From contig NZ_MKTQ01000014.1 in assembly GCF_001898315.1 (NCBI RefSeq), positions 62,001 to 126,000 of the forward strand: a stretch of DNA of 64,000 bases. Direction: 5' to 3'. The notes under the pieces were generated by a model that was not told the DNA's origin, searched no databases, and saw only the letters and a program-made list of their open reading frames with translations. The translations under genes were made by a program, and so were the position numbers. This stretch comes from Microbacterium sp. 70-16. Lineage in GTDB: Bacteria > Actinomycetota > Actinomycetes > Actinomycetales > Microbacteriaceae. Numbering within the stretch: the stretch's first letter is position 1; the number at the start of each line of letters is the position of its first letter. Below are positions 7,836 to 16,402 of this stretch, piece by piece.

Positions 7836-9230
7836 TCAGACGGGGCGCGGGTCGTCGGGGGTGTCGTCTGCACGGCCGTCGTCTTCACCGGCAGCCTGCG
7901 CGAGCAGTTCGTCGAGCGCCTCGTCCATCGCGTCGCGCGGCAGCTCTTCGCCCGCGGCGCGCGCCTTCAGTCGGGCGATGAGAGCCTGCGGGTCGTCGAT
8001 GTCTTCGGACTGCGGCATGAGGTCGGGGTAGTCCCACAGGCTGTCGCGCTCGGTGGCGCCGACGGCATCGGTGACGGCGCGCCACATGGCGGATGCCTCG
8101 CGCAAGCGCCGCGGGCGCAGTTCGAGCCCCACGAGCGAGGCCATCGCCTGCTCGGCGGGCCCGCCGACGGCGCGGCGGCGGCGCACCGCCTCGGCGATCC
8201 GCGCGGCCTCGGGCAGGCGCGCCGTGGCATCCGCCGTCACGACGTCGACCCAGCCTTCGATCGTGGCGAGCAGGTTCTCGAGGCGGGTGAGCGCCGCCTC
8301 CTGCGCCTGGGTGCGCTGCGGCAGCAGGGCACCGGACTCGATGAGCGAGCGCAGCTCTTCGGGGTTGGACGGATCGAAGCGCGAGGCGAGCTCTTCCAGG
8401 GCGCTCGTGTCGACATGGATGCCCCGGGCGAACTCGGTCACCTGCGAGATGACGTGCAGGCGCAGCCAGCGGGCGTGCCGGAACAGGCGTGCGTGCGCCA
8501 GCTCGCGCGTCGCGAGGTACAGCGCGAGCTGATCGTCGGTGACCTCGAGGTCGCGCCCGAAGTCGGCGAAGTTCTGCGGCAGGATCGCCGCGACGGCGTC
8601 GGGCATGACGGGGATGCCGACGTCGCCGCCCGAGACGACTTCGAGTGACAGGCGCCCCACGACTCCGCCGAGTTGCGCCGCGAACAGCGAGCCGCCGATG
8701 CGGCGCATGAACGCCCCCGCGCCCGCAACGAGCTGCTTCATCTCTTCGGGGGTCTGCTCGTCGATGACCGAGGTGAGTGCACCCGCGATCGACTCGGCGA
8801 CGGGTTCGGCCAGCTCCTGCCAGACTGGCAGGGTCTGCTCGACCCAGTCACCGCGCGTGATGGCGACCGGGGGAGCGGCCAGCTCAGAGATCGACGTCGC
8901 CTCGCTCAGCCACAGGGTGGCGAGCGCGAACGCCTGCTCGAACTCGGCACGGTCGCCCGTCGAGATGCTCAGTCCGTCCTTGTTCGACAGGTGCAGCGCC
9001 TGTGTCTTCGCGGCGCCCCAGTCGATGCCGTCGCCGGCGGAACCGGCTTGCGAGAACGCGGCCTGCATCTGCCCCATGATCTGCTGCAGCATCGCGGGGT
9101 CGACGCCCATGCGCGACAGACCCTCGAGTTGCGCGGGGTCCAGCCCTGCTCCGCCCGCGCCGAGCAGGTTGCGCAGCAGCTCTTGGAACTCCTCTTCGCC
9201 GGAGCGGTCGGGAGTGTCGTCGTCAGCCAT
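7836..9230 (-). CDS. Zincin-like protein of the COG5282/DUF2342 family (Rv3195 type)
   Basis: This 464-residue actinobacterial family member carries an acidic N terminus, a helical body and the family hallmark TRELAHARLFRHARWL near residue 250. Here ExxxHA with a downstream H replaces the classic HExxH, as in related DUF2342 proteins. The family is annotated as zinc-dependent metalloprotease or F420-associated hydrolase, but activity has not been established for it to my knowledge. A Shine-Dalgarno-like AAAGG precedes the ATG. It is divergent from the PDZ-Lon protease gene across 135 nt, and that pairing is conserved in actinobacteria. Family assignment is firm, biochemical function is not. 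The C-terminal 30 residues are acidic and probably disordered. Confidence 0.8.
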   Translation of the reverse strand: MADDDTPDRSGEEEFQELLRNLLGAGGAGLDPAQLEGLSRMGVDPAMLQQIMGQMQAAFSQAGSAGDGIDWGAAKTQALHLSNKDGLSISTGDRAEFEQAFALATLWLSEATSISELAAPPVAITRGDWVEQTLPVWQELAEPVAESIAGALTSVIDEQTPEEMKQLVAGAGAFMRRIGGSLFAAQLGGVVGRLSLEVVSGGDVGIPVMPDAVAAILPQNFADFGRDLEVTDDQLALYLATRELAHARLFRHARWLRLHVISQVTEFARGIHVDTSALEELASRFDPSNPEELRSLIESGALLPQRTQAQEAALTRLENLLATIEGWVDVVTADATARLPEAARIAEAVRRRRAVGGPAEQAMASLVGLELRPRRLREASAMWRAVTDAVGATERDSLWDYPDLMPQSEDIDDPQALIARLKARAAGEELPRDAMDEALDELLAQAAGEDDGRADDTPDDPRPV

Positions 9231-9365
9231 GTCAGGCGCCTTTCAGCAGGCGGATCTCGTCGCGTTCTACGCTAGTCGCACGGCTTCCGCCGCGGCGCGT
9301 CTCGCGGCCTGGTCGAGGATGTCGTCTGTACGCCGATCGCGAACGACCGGCCGGAAAGGGCTGCC

Positions 9366-10481
9366 GTGGCACTGTTCGATGAGGGGACGACGATCGTGCC
9401 CGCCCGCCGGCGACTGTCCCGCTCGGCCTCGGTCGGGATCTGGGCGCTCACGGTCGCGCTGTTCGCCCTGCTGGCTCTGACGCTGCTGCCGAGCTCGTTC
9501 GTCATCCAGCGTCCCGGTCCCGTCTTCAACACGCTGGGCTCGGTGCAGAACTCCGACGGCGATGACGTCCCCCTCATCTCGGTCTCGGGTGCGCAGACCT
9601 ATCCGACCGCCGGTGCCCTCGACCTGCTGACGGTGCAGGTCGTCGGCTCGCGCGAGCGCACGCCGTCATGGTTCGAGCTCGCGCTGGCGTGGTTCGACCC
9701 GGCGAAGGCCGTGCTGCCGCTGGACGATGTCTTCCCGGAGGGGCAGACGACCGAGGAGCGCAACCAGGAGAGCGCCGTCATGATGGTCGACTCGCAGAAG
9801 GAGGCGACCGCCGCCGCCCTCACCGAGCTCGGCTACGACGTGCAGGCGATGGTGCGCGTGTACTCGCTCACCGACGATTCGGCGGCGCAGGGCATCCTCG
9901 AACCCGACGACATCATCCGCGCCGCGAACGGGCAGGCGATCACCGAGACCGACGAGCTGCGCTCGATCATCAACGCGGGCGAGGGTGCGCCGGTCGAACT
10001 CACGGTCGAGCGGGCGGGCGAGACGCTCACCGAGACGGTCACTCCGACGCTGGCGACCGTCGACGGCAAGGACACCTGGCTCATCGGGGTCACGACACTG
10101 CACGACTACGACTTCCCGATCGACGTCACGATCCAACTCGACAACGTCGGCGGGCCGTCGGCGGGCATGATGTTCGCACTCGGCATCATCGACACCCTCA
10201 GCGAGGGCGAGCTCAACGGCGGCGAGCAGGTCGCCGGAACCGGCACGATCGACGCTGCCGGCACGGTCGGCGCGATCGGTGGCATCCGGCAGAAGCTGTA
10301 CGGGGCGAAGGATGCCGGTGCCGAATGGTTCCTCGCTCCGGAGAGCAATTGCGACGAGGTCGTCGGGCACATCCCGTCGGGCCTGCGGGTCTTCTCCGTG
10401 GCAACACTCGATGACGCGCTGACCGTGCTCGAGACGATTCGCGACGGCGGCGACCTCGATGCCCTGCCGACCTGCTCCTAG
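9366..10481 (+). CDS. Membrane-anchored PDZ / Lon-type (S16) protease, YlbL family
   Basis: This 371-residue protein has one N-terminal membrane segment (about residues 23-43), an extracytoplasmic PDZ domain (about 150-215, including ILEPDDIIRAANG) and a Lon-like proteolytic domain to the C terminus. The Ser-Lys dyad is visible as GGPSAGMM (Ser near residue 265) and RQKLYGAK (Lys near 309). It lacks the ATPase module of Lon, as expected for the YlbL/Rv3194c group, so it probably processes envelope proteins. The start is GTG 9366 with GGAAAGGG about 6 nt upstream. The UPF0182 gene follows 36 nt downstream but has its own promoter. Confidence 0.9.
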   Translation: MALFDEGTTIVPARRRLSRSASVGIWALTVALFALLALTLLPSSFVIQRPGPVFNTLGSVQNSDGDDVPLISVSGAQTYPTAGALDLLTVQVVGSRERTPSWFELALAWFDPAKAVLPLDDVFPEGQTTEERNQESAVMMVDSQKEATAAALTELGYDVQAMVRVYSLTDDSAAQGILEPDDIIRAANGQAITETDELRSIINAGEGAPVELTVERAGETLTETVTPTLATVDGKDTWLIGVTTLHDYDFPIDVTIQLDNVGGPSAGMMFALGIIDTLSEGELNGGEQVAGTGTIDAAGTVGAIGGIRQKLYGAKDAGAEWFLAPESNCDEVVGHIPSGLRVFSVATLDDALTVLETIRDGGDLDALPTCS

Positions 10482-10505
10482 GCATCCGCCCAGAATCCCC
10501 GCGCC

Positions 10506-10511
10506 TAGGAT
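10506..10511 (+). promoter_or_regulatory. -10 element of the UPF0182 gene
   Basis: TAGGAT ends 6 nt before GTG 10518, so transcription should begin at or next to the start codon. Confidence 0.6.
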
Positions 10512-10517
10512 AGAGGC

Positions 10518-13412
10518 GTGACCACGACCTCAGCGCCGAACCAGGCCACGCCCAGTCCGTTCCGCCGCGCGATCGGCATCACTCTGGCCGTCATCGCGGC
10601 CATCGTGGTGGCCTTCTTCATCTTCGCGAGCCTGTACGCCGACTGGCTGTGGTTCGACCAGCTGGGCTTCTCCAGCGTCCTGTGGACGCAGTGGACAGCC
10701 CGCGTCGTGATGTTCGTGATCGGGTTCCTCGCGATGGCGATCCCCGTGTTCGCGGCGATCCAGCTGGCGTACCGCCTGCGACCCGTCTATGCGCGCCTGA
10801 CCTCGCAGCTGGACCACTACCAGGAGGTCGTCGAGCCCCTGCGGCGCCTCGCGATGTGGGGCATCCCCGTCTTCTTCGGCTTCTTCGCCGGATTCGCCGC
10901 GGCGGCGCAGTGGGAGACGGTGTGGCTGTGGGCGAACCGCGTCGACACCGGCACGACCGATCCGCAGTTCAACATGGACATCGGCTTCTACCTGTTCTCG
11001 CTGCCGCTGTTCAGCTCGGTGCTCGGGTTCGCCTCGGCCGTGCTGCTGGTCTGCCTCATCGTCACGGTTCTCGTCGCCTACCTGTACGGCTCGGTGCGCA
11101 TCGGGCAGCGCGAGTTGCGCATCTCGAAGGCCGCGCGCATCCAGCTCGCGGTGCTGGCCGGTCTCTACCTGGCCGTGCAGGCGGCCAGCCTGTGGGTCGA
11201 CCGCTACAAGACCCTGACCGAGCAGAGCGGGCGCATCACGGGTGCGAGCTACGTCGATGACCACGCGATCATCCCCGGGCTCACGATCCTCTCGATCGCC
11301 GCGATCATCGTCGCGATCCTCTTCTTCATCACGGCGCTGATCGGGCGCTGGCGCTTCCCGCTGATCGCGACGGCGCTGCTGATCGTGACCTCGCTCGTCG
11401 TCGGCGTCGCCTACCCGTGGTTCGTCAATCAGTTCCAGGTCGTACCCAACCAGGAGACTCTGGAGAGCGAGTACTACCAGCGCAACATCGACGCGACGAA
11501 GGTCGCGTACGGCATCGACGGACTCGAGAAGAGCGACTTCCAGGCGGTCACGGATGCCGAGCCGGGGCAGCTGCGCGCGGACGCCGACACGACGGCATCC
11601 ATCCGCATCATGGACCCCGCGATCATCTCGCCGACCGTGCGCCAGCTCGAGCAGTACCGCTCGTACTACCAGTTCACCGACCCGCTCGATGTCGACCGAT
11701 ACGAGATCGACGGGGAGTCGCAGGACACCGTCGTCTCGGTGCGGGATCTGAACCTCGCGCAGCTGGGCGCCGCGGCATCCTGGTACAACACGACCCTCGT
11801 CTACACGCACGGCTACGGCATCGTCGCCGCGAAGGGCAACGAGCGCACGACCGACGGCAACCCGGTGTTCCTCGAGCGGGGCATCCCGACGGCGGGTTCG
11901 CTGACCGACGACACCGACTACGAACCGCGCGTCTACTTCGGCGAGTCCTCACCGACCTACTCGATCGTCGGCGGGCCCGAAGGCGGCACCGACATCGAGC
12001 TGGACTACCCGCGCGGCACCGACGGCGCCGCCCAGACCAAGACGACGTTCAGCGGCGACGGTGGACCGAGTGTCGGCAACCTGTTCAACCGGCTGATCTA
12101 CTCGCTGAAGTTCCAGTCGACCGACATCCTGTTCTCGGATGCCATCAACGATGACTCGCAGATCCTCTACGACCGCGACCCCAAGACGCGTGTGCAGAAG
12201 GTTGCGCCCTATCTCGAGCTCGACAACGACCCGTATCCGTCGGTCGTCGACGGGCGCATCGTGTGGATCATCGACGGATACACGCTCAGCGCCGACTACC
12301 CGTACTCCGAGGTCGTGAGCCTGCGCGACGCGATCAGCGACACGACGAACACGCAGCCGCGCGTCGCGCTCGACGACGTCAACTACATCCGCAACTCGGT
12401 GAAGGCGACCGTCGACGCCTACGACGGCACGGTCACCCTCTACGCGTGGGACGACACCGACCCGCTGCTGCAGGCGTGGCAGAAGGTGTACCCGTCGACG
12501 CTCAAGCCGATCTCGGAGATGAGCGCCGACCTGATGAGCCACGTGCGCTACCCGACCGACCTGTTCAAGGTGCAGCGCGCCATGCTCGGCACGTATCACG
12601 TTGACGACGCGGCCTCGTTCTACGCCCGCGACAACGCGTGGAAGACGCCGAACGACCCGGTCGCGACCAACGACGTGCTGCAGCCGCCGTACTACCTGAC
12701 GATGAAGATGCCCGGGCAGGACGACCCGACCTTCTCGATGTTCACGTCGTTCATCCCGGCCTCCGAGGGTGACGGTGCGCGCAACGTCCTCATGGGTTAC
12801 CTGGCGGTCGACTCGGACGCCGGCGCCACCGCAGGCACCAAGGCCGAGGATTACGGCAAGCTGCGGATGCTGGAGATCAGCGCCGACGTCAGCGTGCCGG
12901 GCCCCGGTCAGGTGCAGAACACCTTCAACGCCGAGCCGAGCGTGTCGTCGTTCATCAACATCCTGCAGCAGGGTCAGTCTGAGGTGCTCAACGGCAACCT
13001 GCTGACGCTGCCGGTCGGCGGCGGTCTGCTCTACGTGCAGCCGGTCTTCGTGCAGGCATCCAGTGGCACGAAGCTGCCGACGCTGCAGAAGATCCTGGTC
13101 GCGTTCGGTGATTCGGTCGCGTTCGAAGACACGTTGCAGGATGCCCTGGATGCCCTCTTCGGCGGCGACTCGGGCGCTAACACCGGCGACGGCAACGTCA
13201 CGCCGACCCCCGACCCGACCGCGACCGGTGACGGGTCGACAGGTGGGTCGACGGGCACCGACGTCGCGTTCCAGGCTGCGCTGCAAGAGGCCCAGCAGGC
13301 GATGCTCGACCGCGACGCCGCGCTGAAGGAGGGTGACCTGACGAAGTTCGCCGAGGCCGATGCCCGCCTCACTGCGGCGGTCGAGCAGCTGCTCGCGCTG
13401 AGCGGCGACTGA
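10518..13412 (+). CDS. UPF0182 family membrane protein
   Basis: A 964-residue protein matching the size and layout of UPF0182 (Rv3193c type). Roughly seven hydrophobic segments occupy the first 300 residues, with the second following the characteristic ADWLWFDQLGFSSV. A large extracytoplasmic domain follows, with conserved-looking stretches such as ESEYYQRNIDAT and DRDPKTRVQKVAPYL. The tail (about 885-964) is a Thr/Pro/Gly linker plus a short Ala-rich helix. Function is unknown in the family. The gene follows the PDZ-Lon protease as in mycobacteria and ends just before a strong bidirectional hairpin terminator. The GTG start is of the leaderless type. Confidence 0.92.
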   Translation: MTTTSAPNQATPSPFRRAIGITLAVIAAIVVAFFIFASLYADWLWFDQLGFSSVLWTQWTARVVMFVIGFLAMAIPVFAAIQLAYRLRPVYARLTSQLDHYQEVVEPLRRLAMWGIPVFFGFFAGFAAAAQWETVWLWANRVDTGTTDPQFNMDIGFYLFSLPLFSSVLGFASAVLLVCLIVTVLVAYLYGSVRIGQRELRISKAARIQLAVLAGLYLAVQAASLWVDRYKTLTEQSGRITGASYVDDHAIIPGLTILSIAAIIVAILFFITALIGRWRFPLIATALLIVTSLVVGVAYPWFVNQFQVVPNQETLESEYYQRNIDATKVAYGIDGLEKSDFQAVTDAEPGQLRADADTTASIRIMDPAIISPTVRQLEQYRSYYQFTDPLDVDRYEIDGESQDTVVSVRDLNLAQLGAAASWYNTTLVYTHGYGIVAAKGNERTTDGNPVFLERGIPTAGSLTDDTDYEPRVYFGESSPTYSIVGGPEGGTDIELDYPRGTDGAAQTKTTFSGDGGPSVGNLFNRLIYSLKFQSTDILFSDAINDDSQILYDRDPKTRVQKVAPYLELDNDPYPSVVDGRIVWIIDGYTLSADYPYSEVVSLRDAISDTTNTQPRVALDDVNYIRNSVKATVDAYDGTVTLYAWDDTDPLLQAWQKVYPSTLKPISEMSADLMSHVRYPTDLFKVQRAMLGTYHVDDAASFYARDNAWKTPNDPVATNDVLQPPYYLTMKMPGQDDPTFSMFTSFIPASEGDGARNVLMGYLAVDSDAGATAGTKAEDYGKLRMLEISADVSVPGPGQVQNTFNAEPSVSSFINILQQGQSEVLNGNLLTLPVGGGLLYVQPVFVQASSGTKLPTLQKILVAFGDSVAFEDTLQDALDALFGGDSGANTGDGNVTPTPDPTATGDGSTGGSTGTDVAFQAALQEAQQAMLDRDAALKEGDLTKFAEADARLTAAVEQLLALSGD

Positions 13413-13422
13413 CCCAGGCTGC

Positions 13423-13462
13423 AAAAGAGAAGGACCCCGCCGAAGCGGGGTCCTTCTCTTTT
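13423..13462. terminator. Bidirectional hairpin terminator after UPF0182
   Basis: Perfect 18-bp stem (13423-13440 with 13445-13462) around the tetraloop CGAA. The outer stem is A-rich on one side and T-rich on the other, so it can terminate on both strands. Confidence 0.9.
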
Positions 13463-13482
13463 CGTTGCGGGGACAGGATTTG
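13463..13482 (-). repeat. Remnant of a tRNA-fMet 3' end (20-nt direct repeat)
   Basis: These 20 bases are identical to 13620-13639, which cover the acceptor 3' strand and part of the T-arm of the tRNA-fMet. As at the intact gene, a hairpin terminator lies immediately next to the 3' end. This looks like the tail of a second, deleted tRNA copy, or a duplicated attachment-like sequence. Confidence 0.7.
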
Positions 13483-13578
13483 GCCACGCCGCCCCTCCAC
13501 TTGGCGGTGCGCGGCGCGCGGAGCCTCCGGCGGCGCGGGACCCCCTGCATGCAGGTCAAGACAACGGTCCCGGCAGCC
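13483..13578. other. Non-coding spacer inside a duplicated tRNA/terminator unit
   Basis: No supported gene. The segment lies between the tRNA remnant and the terminator of the intact tRNA-fMet; an open frame across it reads straight into the tRNA and has no ribosome binding site. Confidence 0.5.
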
Positions 13579-13618
13579 AAAAGAAGAAGGCGCCCCATGT
13601 GGGACGCCTTCTTCTTTT
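13579..13618 (-). terminator. Hairpin terminator of tRNA-fMet
   Basis: A 14-bp stem (13579-13592 with 13605-13618), continued by three further pairs after one mismatch and closed by an ATGT loop. It begins 3 nt past the tRNA 3' end, and its outer arm ends in a T tract on the minus strand. Confidence 0.85.
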
Positions 13619-13621
13619 TCG

Positions 13622-13695
13622 TTGCGGGGACAGGATTTGAACCTGCGACCTCTGGGTTATGAGCCCAGCGAGCTACCGAGCTGCTCCACCCCGCG
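13622..13695 (-). tRNA. Initiator tRNA-fMet (CAT)
   Basis: The minus strand folds into a 74-nt cloverleaf with anticodon CAT in the loop CTCATAA. Two initiator hallmarks are visible: an unpaired C1-A72 at the top of the acceptor stem (CGCGGGG against CCCCGCA) and three G-C pairs at the base of the anticodon stem (GGG/CCC). CCA is not encoded. Confidence 0.95.
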
Positions 13696-13775
13696 GCACA
13701 AGAAACTACTCTAGCACGGGTTTCAGAGTGGGTCGCACGTTGCAGGCATCCGGAGCGGCGGGGGAGGATGTGGGC

Positions 13776-14246
13776 ATGACTTCCGACGGGCGCAACGAGA
13801 CGCCCACCGAGCGCGCCGACCGCAACTGGACGGACGTGCTGCAGGAGCTGCGCGTGCTGCAGACCGGCACGCAGATCCTCACGGGCTTCCTGCTCGCGAT
13901 CGCCTTTCAGCCCGCGTTCGCGGCGCTGAGCGAGAACCAGCGGCTGTTCTACCTCATTCTCGTGGTGCTGTCGGCGCTCAGCGCGATCGTCGCGCTCTCG
14001 CCCGTCGCGTTGCATCGGGCGCTGTTCGCGCGTCGCGAGAAACAGACCGTCGTCGCCTTCGGGCATGCGGCGCTGGTCACGGTGCTCGCGACGATCGCGG
14101 CGCTGCTGGTCGGCGTCGTCGCGTTCGTCTTCGATGTCGTCGTCGGTGAGACGGCATCGTGGGTCGTCGGGATCGCAGCGAGCATCGTCGTGATCGTGCT
14201 GTGGATCATCGTGCCGTGGCGGCAGCGGCGGAAGGTGATCGGGTGA
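13776..14246 (+). CDS. DUF6328-like small four-helix membrane protein
   Basis: A 156-residue protein with a short polar N terminus, then four hydrophobic segments and a basic tail (WRQRRKVIG). The first membrane region follows the stretch ELRVLQTGTQILTGFLLA, which is typical of DUF6328. The start is ATG 13776 behind GGGGAGG (13761-13767); the open frame extends upstream into the tRNA and is not used. The stop overlaps the GTG start of the nitrilase-like gene as GTGA, so the two are coupled. Function is unknown. Confidence 0.8.
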   Translation: MTSDGRNETPTERADRNWTDVLQELRVLQTGTQILTGFLLAIAFQPAFAALSENQRLFYLILVVLSALSAIVALSPVALHRALFARREKQTVVAFGHAALVTVLATIAALLVGVVAFVFDVVVGETASWVVGIAASIVVIVLWIIVPWRQRRKVIG

Positions 14247-15073
14247 GCGGGGATGCCGCGGGCATCGCGGTCGCCGTTGCGCAGTTCGCGCCGACGGCAG
14301 ACGAAGGCGCCAACCTCACCGCGATCGACGAGCTCACCGCGCGTGCTGCTGCGCGGGGCGCGCGTCTCGTGCTGTTCCCCGAGTACGCGAGCTATTTCGT
14401 CGACCCGTTCGATGAAACCCTCGCTGCCCACGCGCAGGATCTGGGCGGCGCCTTCACGACGGCGCTCCGGGCGTGCGCGACGCGGCACGGCGTCACGATC
14501 GTCGCGGGGCTGGTCGAACGCGGCGAGGGTGACCGCGTGCGGAACGCGGTCGTCGCCGTCGACGGCAGCGGGGTGCGCGCCGTGTACCGCAAGCTGCATC
14601 TGTACGACGCGTTCGGCGAGCACGAGTCGGACTGGATCGAGCCGGGCGGCCTCGAGCCGCCGCAGACCTTCGAGCTCGACGGCGTGGGCTTCGCGCTCAT
14701 GACGTGCTACGACCTGCGGTTCCCCGAGGTCGCCCGCACCCTCGCCGACGCGGGCGCGCACGTCATCCTGACGGCCGCCGAGTGGGTGCGAGGCCCGCTC
14801 AAGGAGCACCACTGGCGCACCTTGCTGCACGCGCGCGCCATCGAGAACACCCTGTATGTGGCGGGCGCCGACCACCCGCCGCCGCTCGGCGTCGGGGCAT
14901 CCGTCATCGTCGATCCGCAGGGCGTCGAGATCGCGGGCGTCGGCACCGCGACCGATGTCGCGGTCGCGTGGGTCGAGGTCGACGTCGTCGAGCGCGTGCG
15001 GCGGGTCAATCCGGCGCTCGCCCTGCGGCGATTTCGGGTCGTGCCCCGCGACGAGTTCAGCGCAGAGCGCTGA
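14243..15073 (+). CDS. Carbon-nitrogen hydrolase (nitrilase superfamily amidohydrolase)
   Basis: A 276-residue cytoplasmic amidase-type enzyme carrying the nitrilase-superfamily catalytic triad: Glu in LVLFPEYASYF, Lys in YRKLHLYD and Cys in MTCYDLRFPEVAR. The HHWRTLLHARAIENT stretch is typical of omega-amidase/Nit-type members, suggesting hydrolysis of a small amide such as a deaminated glutamine derivative, but the substrate cannot be read from sequence. The GTG start overlaps the upstream stop. It converges with the aminotransferase gene, and the two overlap tail to tail by 17 nt. Omega-amidases often work alongside glutamine transaminases, so the neighbouring aminotransferase could be a functional partner; that is inference. 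Confidence 0.88.
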   Translation: MSGDAAGIAVAVAQFAPTADEGANLTAIDELTARAAARGARLVLFPEYASYFVDPFDETLAAHAQDLGGAFTTALRACATRHGVTIVAGLVERGEGDRVRNAVVAVDGSGVRAVYRKLHLYDAFGEHESDWIEPGGLEPPQTFELDGVGFALMTCYDLRFPEVARTLADAGAHVILTAAEWVRGPLKEHHWRTLLHARAIENTLYVAGADHPPPLGVGASVIVDPQGVEIAGVGTATDVAVAWVEVDVVERVRRVNPALALRRFRVVPRDEFSAER

Positions 15074-16262
15074 GACGGGCGGATGCCTCGGCGATGACCT
15101 CGGTGCGCTTGCACGCCGCGAAGCGGACGAGGCTCGCGTACTGGGCGCGGTGCTGCGGCGAGGCGAACGCGGTCAGCGGGATCGCCACGACGCCGGCGCG
15201 CTCGGGCAGGGCGCGGCAGAAGTCCGCGGCATCCTGACCGGAGCTCAGGAACGGCGCGGCATCGGCGACCGTGAAGTACGAACCCGCCGCGATCGAGACA
15301 TCGAAGCCGGCAGCGCGCAGGCCGTCGCCGAGCAGGTCGCGCTTGGCGCGCAGGGTCGCGGCGATGCCGGAGAAGTACGCGTCGGGCAGGCCGAGTCCCG
15401 CGGCGATCGCCGGCTGGAACGGGGTGCCGTTGGTGTAGGTCAGGAACTGCTTGACCGCCAGCACCGCGTCGACGAGGTCGGCGGGGCCGGTGACCCAGCC
15501 GATCTTCCAGCCGGTCATCGAGAACGTCTTGCCGCCGGAGGAGATCGACAGCGTGCGCTCGGCCGCGCCCGGCAGCGTCGCGAGGGGAACATGCGCGCCA
15601 TCGAAGACGAGGTGCTCGTACACCTCGTCGGTGACGATGAGGGCATCGTGCAGGCGCGCGAGCCGCACGATCTCGGCGCGGACGTCTGCGGAGAACACGG
15701 CGCCGGTGGGGTTGTGCGGGTCGTTGACGAGGATGATCCGCGTGCGGTCGGTGACAGCGCGTGCCAGCTCGTCGAGGTCGGGTTGGAAGTCGGGGAAGCG
15801 CAGCGGCACGGGGACCAGTCGCGCCCCGGCGAGCGCGACGCAGGCGGCATACGAGTCGTAGTACGGCTCGAAGACGACGACCTCGTCATCGGGGGAGTCG
15901 ATGAGCGCGAGCAGCGTGGCGGCGAGGGCCTCGGTGGCGCCGGCCGTCACGAGCACCTCGCGCTGCGGGTCGACCTCGAGGTCGTAGAACCGGCGCTGAT
16001 GGGCGGCGATCGCATCGAGCAGCACCGGCACCCCGCGACCCGGCGCATACTGATTCGCGCCGTCCGCGATCGCCGCAAGCGCGGCCTCACGGACCTCTGC
16101 GGGGCCGTCCTCGTCGGGAAAACCCTGTCCCAGATTGATCGCACCCGTCCGCGCAGCGAGGGCGGTCATCTCGGCGAAGATCGTCGGTGCGGGCGCGTCG
16201 CCGGGGCCGAGTAGGCCTGCTCCGCGGGCGGTGCGCCGCCAGGCGCCGGGAATCTCTCGCAT
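15057..16262 (-). CDS. PLP-dependent class I/II aminotransferase (DapC/kynurenine-aminotransferase type)
   Basis: A 401-residue fold-type I aminotransferase. It shows NLGQGFPDEDGP near the N terminus, VNDPHNPTGAVF, DEVYEHLVFDG (cofactor-binding Asp/Tyr) and the Schiff-base Lys in SISSGGKTFSMTGWKIGW. The length and these motifs match the group containing N-succinyldiaminopimelate, kynurenine and glutamine aminotransferases; the exact amino donor is not certain. The start is placed at ATG 16262, where TAACGT ends 7 nt upstream; an in-frame GTG three codons earlier overlaps that -10 and is less likely. The converging nitrilase-like gene may act on the resulting keto-amide. Confidence 0.88.
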   Translation of the reverse strand: MREIPGAWRRTARGAGLLGPGDAPAPTIFAEMTALAARTGAINLGQGFPDEDGPAEVREAALAAIADGANQYAPGRGVPVLLDAIAAHQRRFYDLEVDPQREVLVTAGATEALAATLLALIDSPDDEVVVFEPYYDSYAACVALAGARLVPVPLRFPDFQPDLDELARAVTDRTRIILVNDPHNPTGAVFSADVRAEIVRLARLHDALIVTDEVYEHLVFDGAHVPLATLPGAAERTLSISSGGKTFSMTGWKIGWVTGPADLVDAVLAVKQFLTYTNGTPFQPAIAAGLGLPDAYFSGIAATLRAKRDLLGDGLRAAGFDVSIAAGSYFTVADAAPFLSSGQDAADFCRALPERAGVVAIPLTAFASPQHRAQYASLVRFAACKRTEVIAEASARLSALR

Positions 16263-16269
16263 CGCCTCC

Positions 16270-16275
16270 ACGTTA
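16270..16275 (-). promoter_or_regulatory. -10 element of the aminotransferase gene
   Basis: TAACGT on the minus strand ends 7 nt before ATG 16262, leaderless type. The MFS gene at 46674 has the identical hexamer and spacing. Confidence 0.5.
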
Positions 16276-16402
16276 GTCGCAGCACACGAGAGCGACTATC
16301 TGCCTGCTCACCACAGACACATAGGCTGATGGGGGCGTGGCCATATGGAACGCACAGACTCCCGCGGCATCCTGATCGTGTCTTGGGAAGAAGGAATCAC
16401 CG

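Noticed and set aside
6855..9230. RiPP (thiazole/oxazole) biosynthesis cluster suggested by the ThiF/cyclodehydratase-like protein
   Set aside because: There is no YcaO, precursor peptide or dehydrogenase nearby, and the gene sits in a conserved housekeeping neighbourhood.
13463..13695. Integrated element bounded by tRNA direct repeats
   Set aside because: Only 157 bp separate the repeats and no integrase or phage gene is present. A decayed tRNA copy is the simpler reading.
11949..14066. A 705-codon open frame on the minus strand
   Set aside because: It runs antisense through the UPF0182 gene, the terminators and the tRNA. Composition is Arg/Val/Gly-rich, as expected of high-GC antisense frames, and there are no domain motifs.
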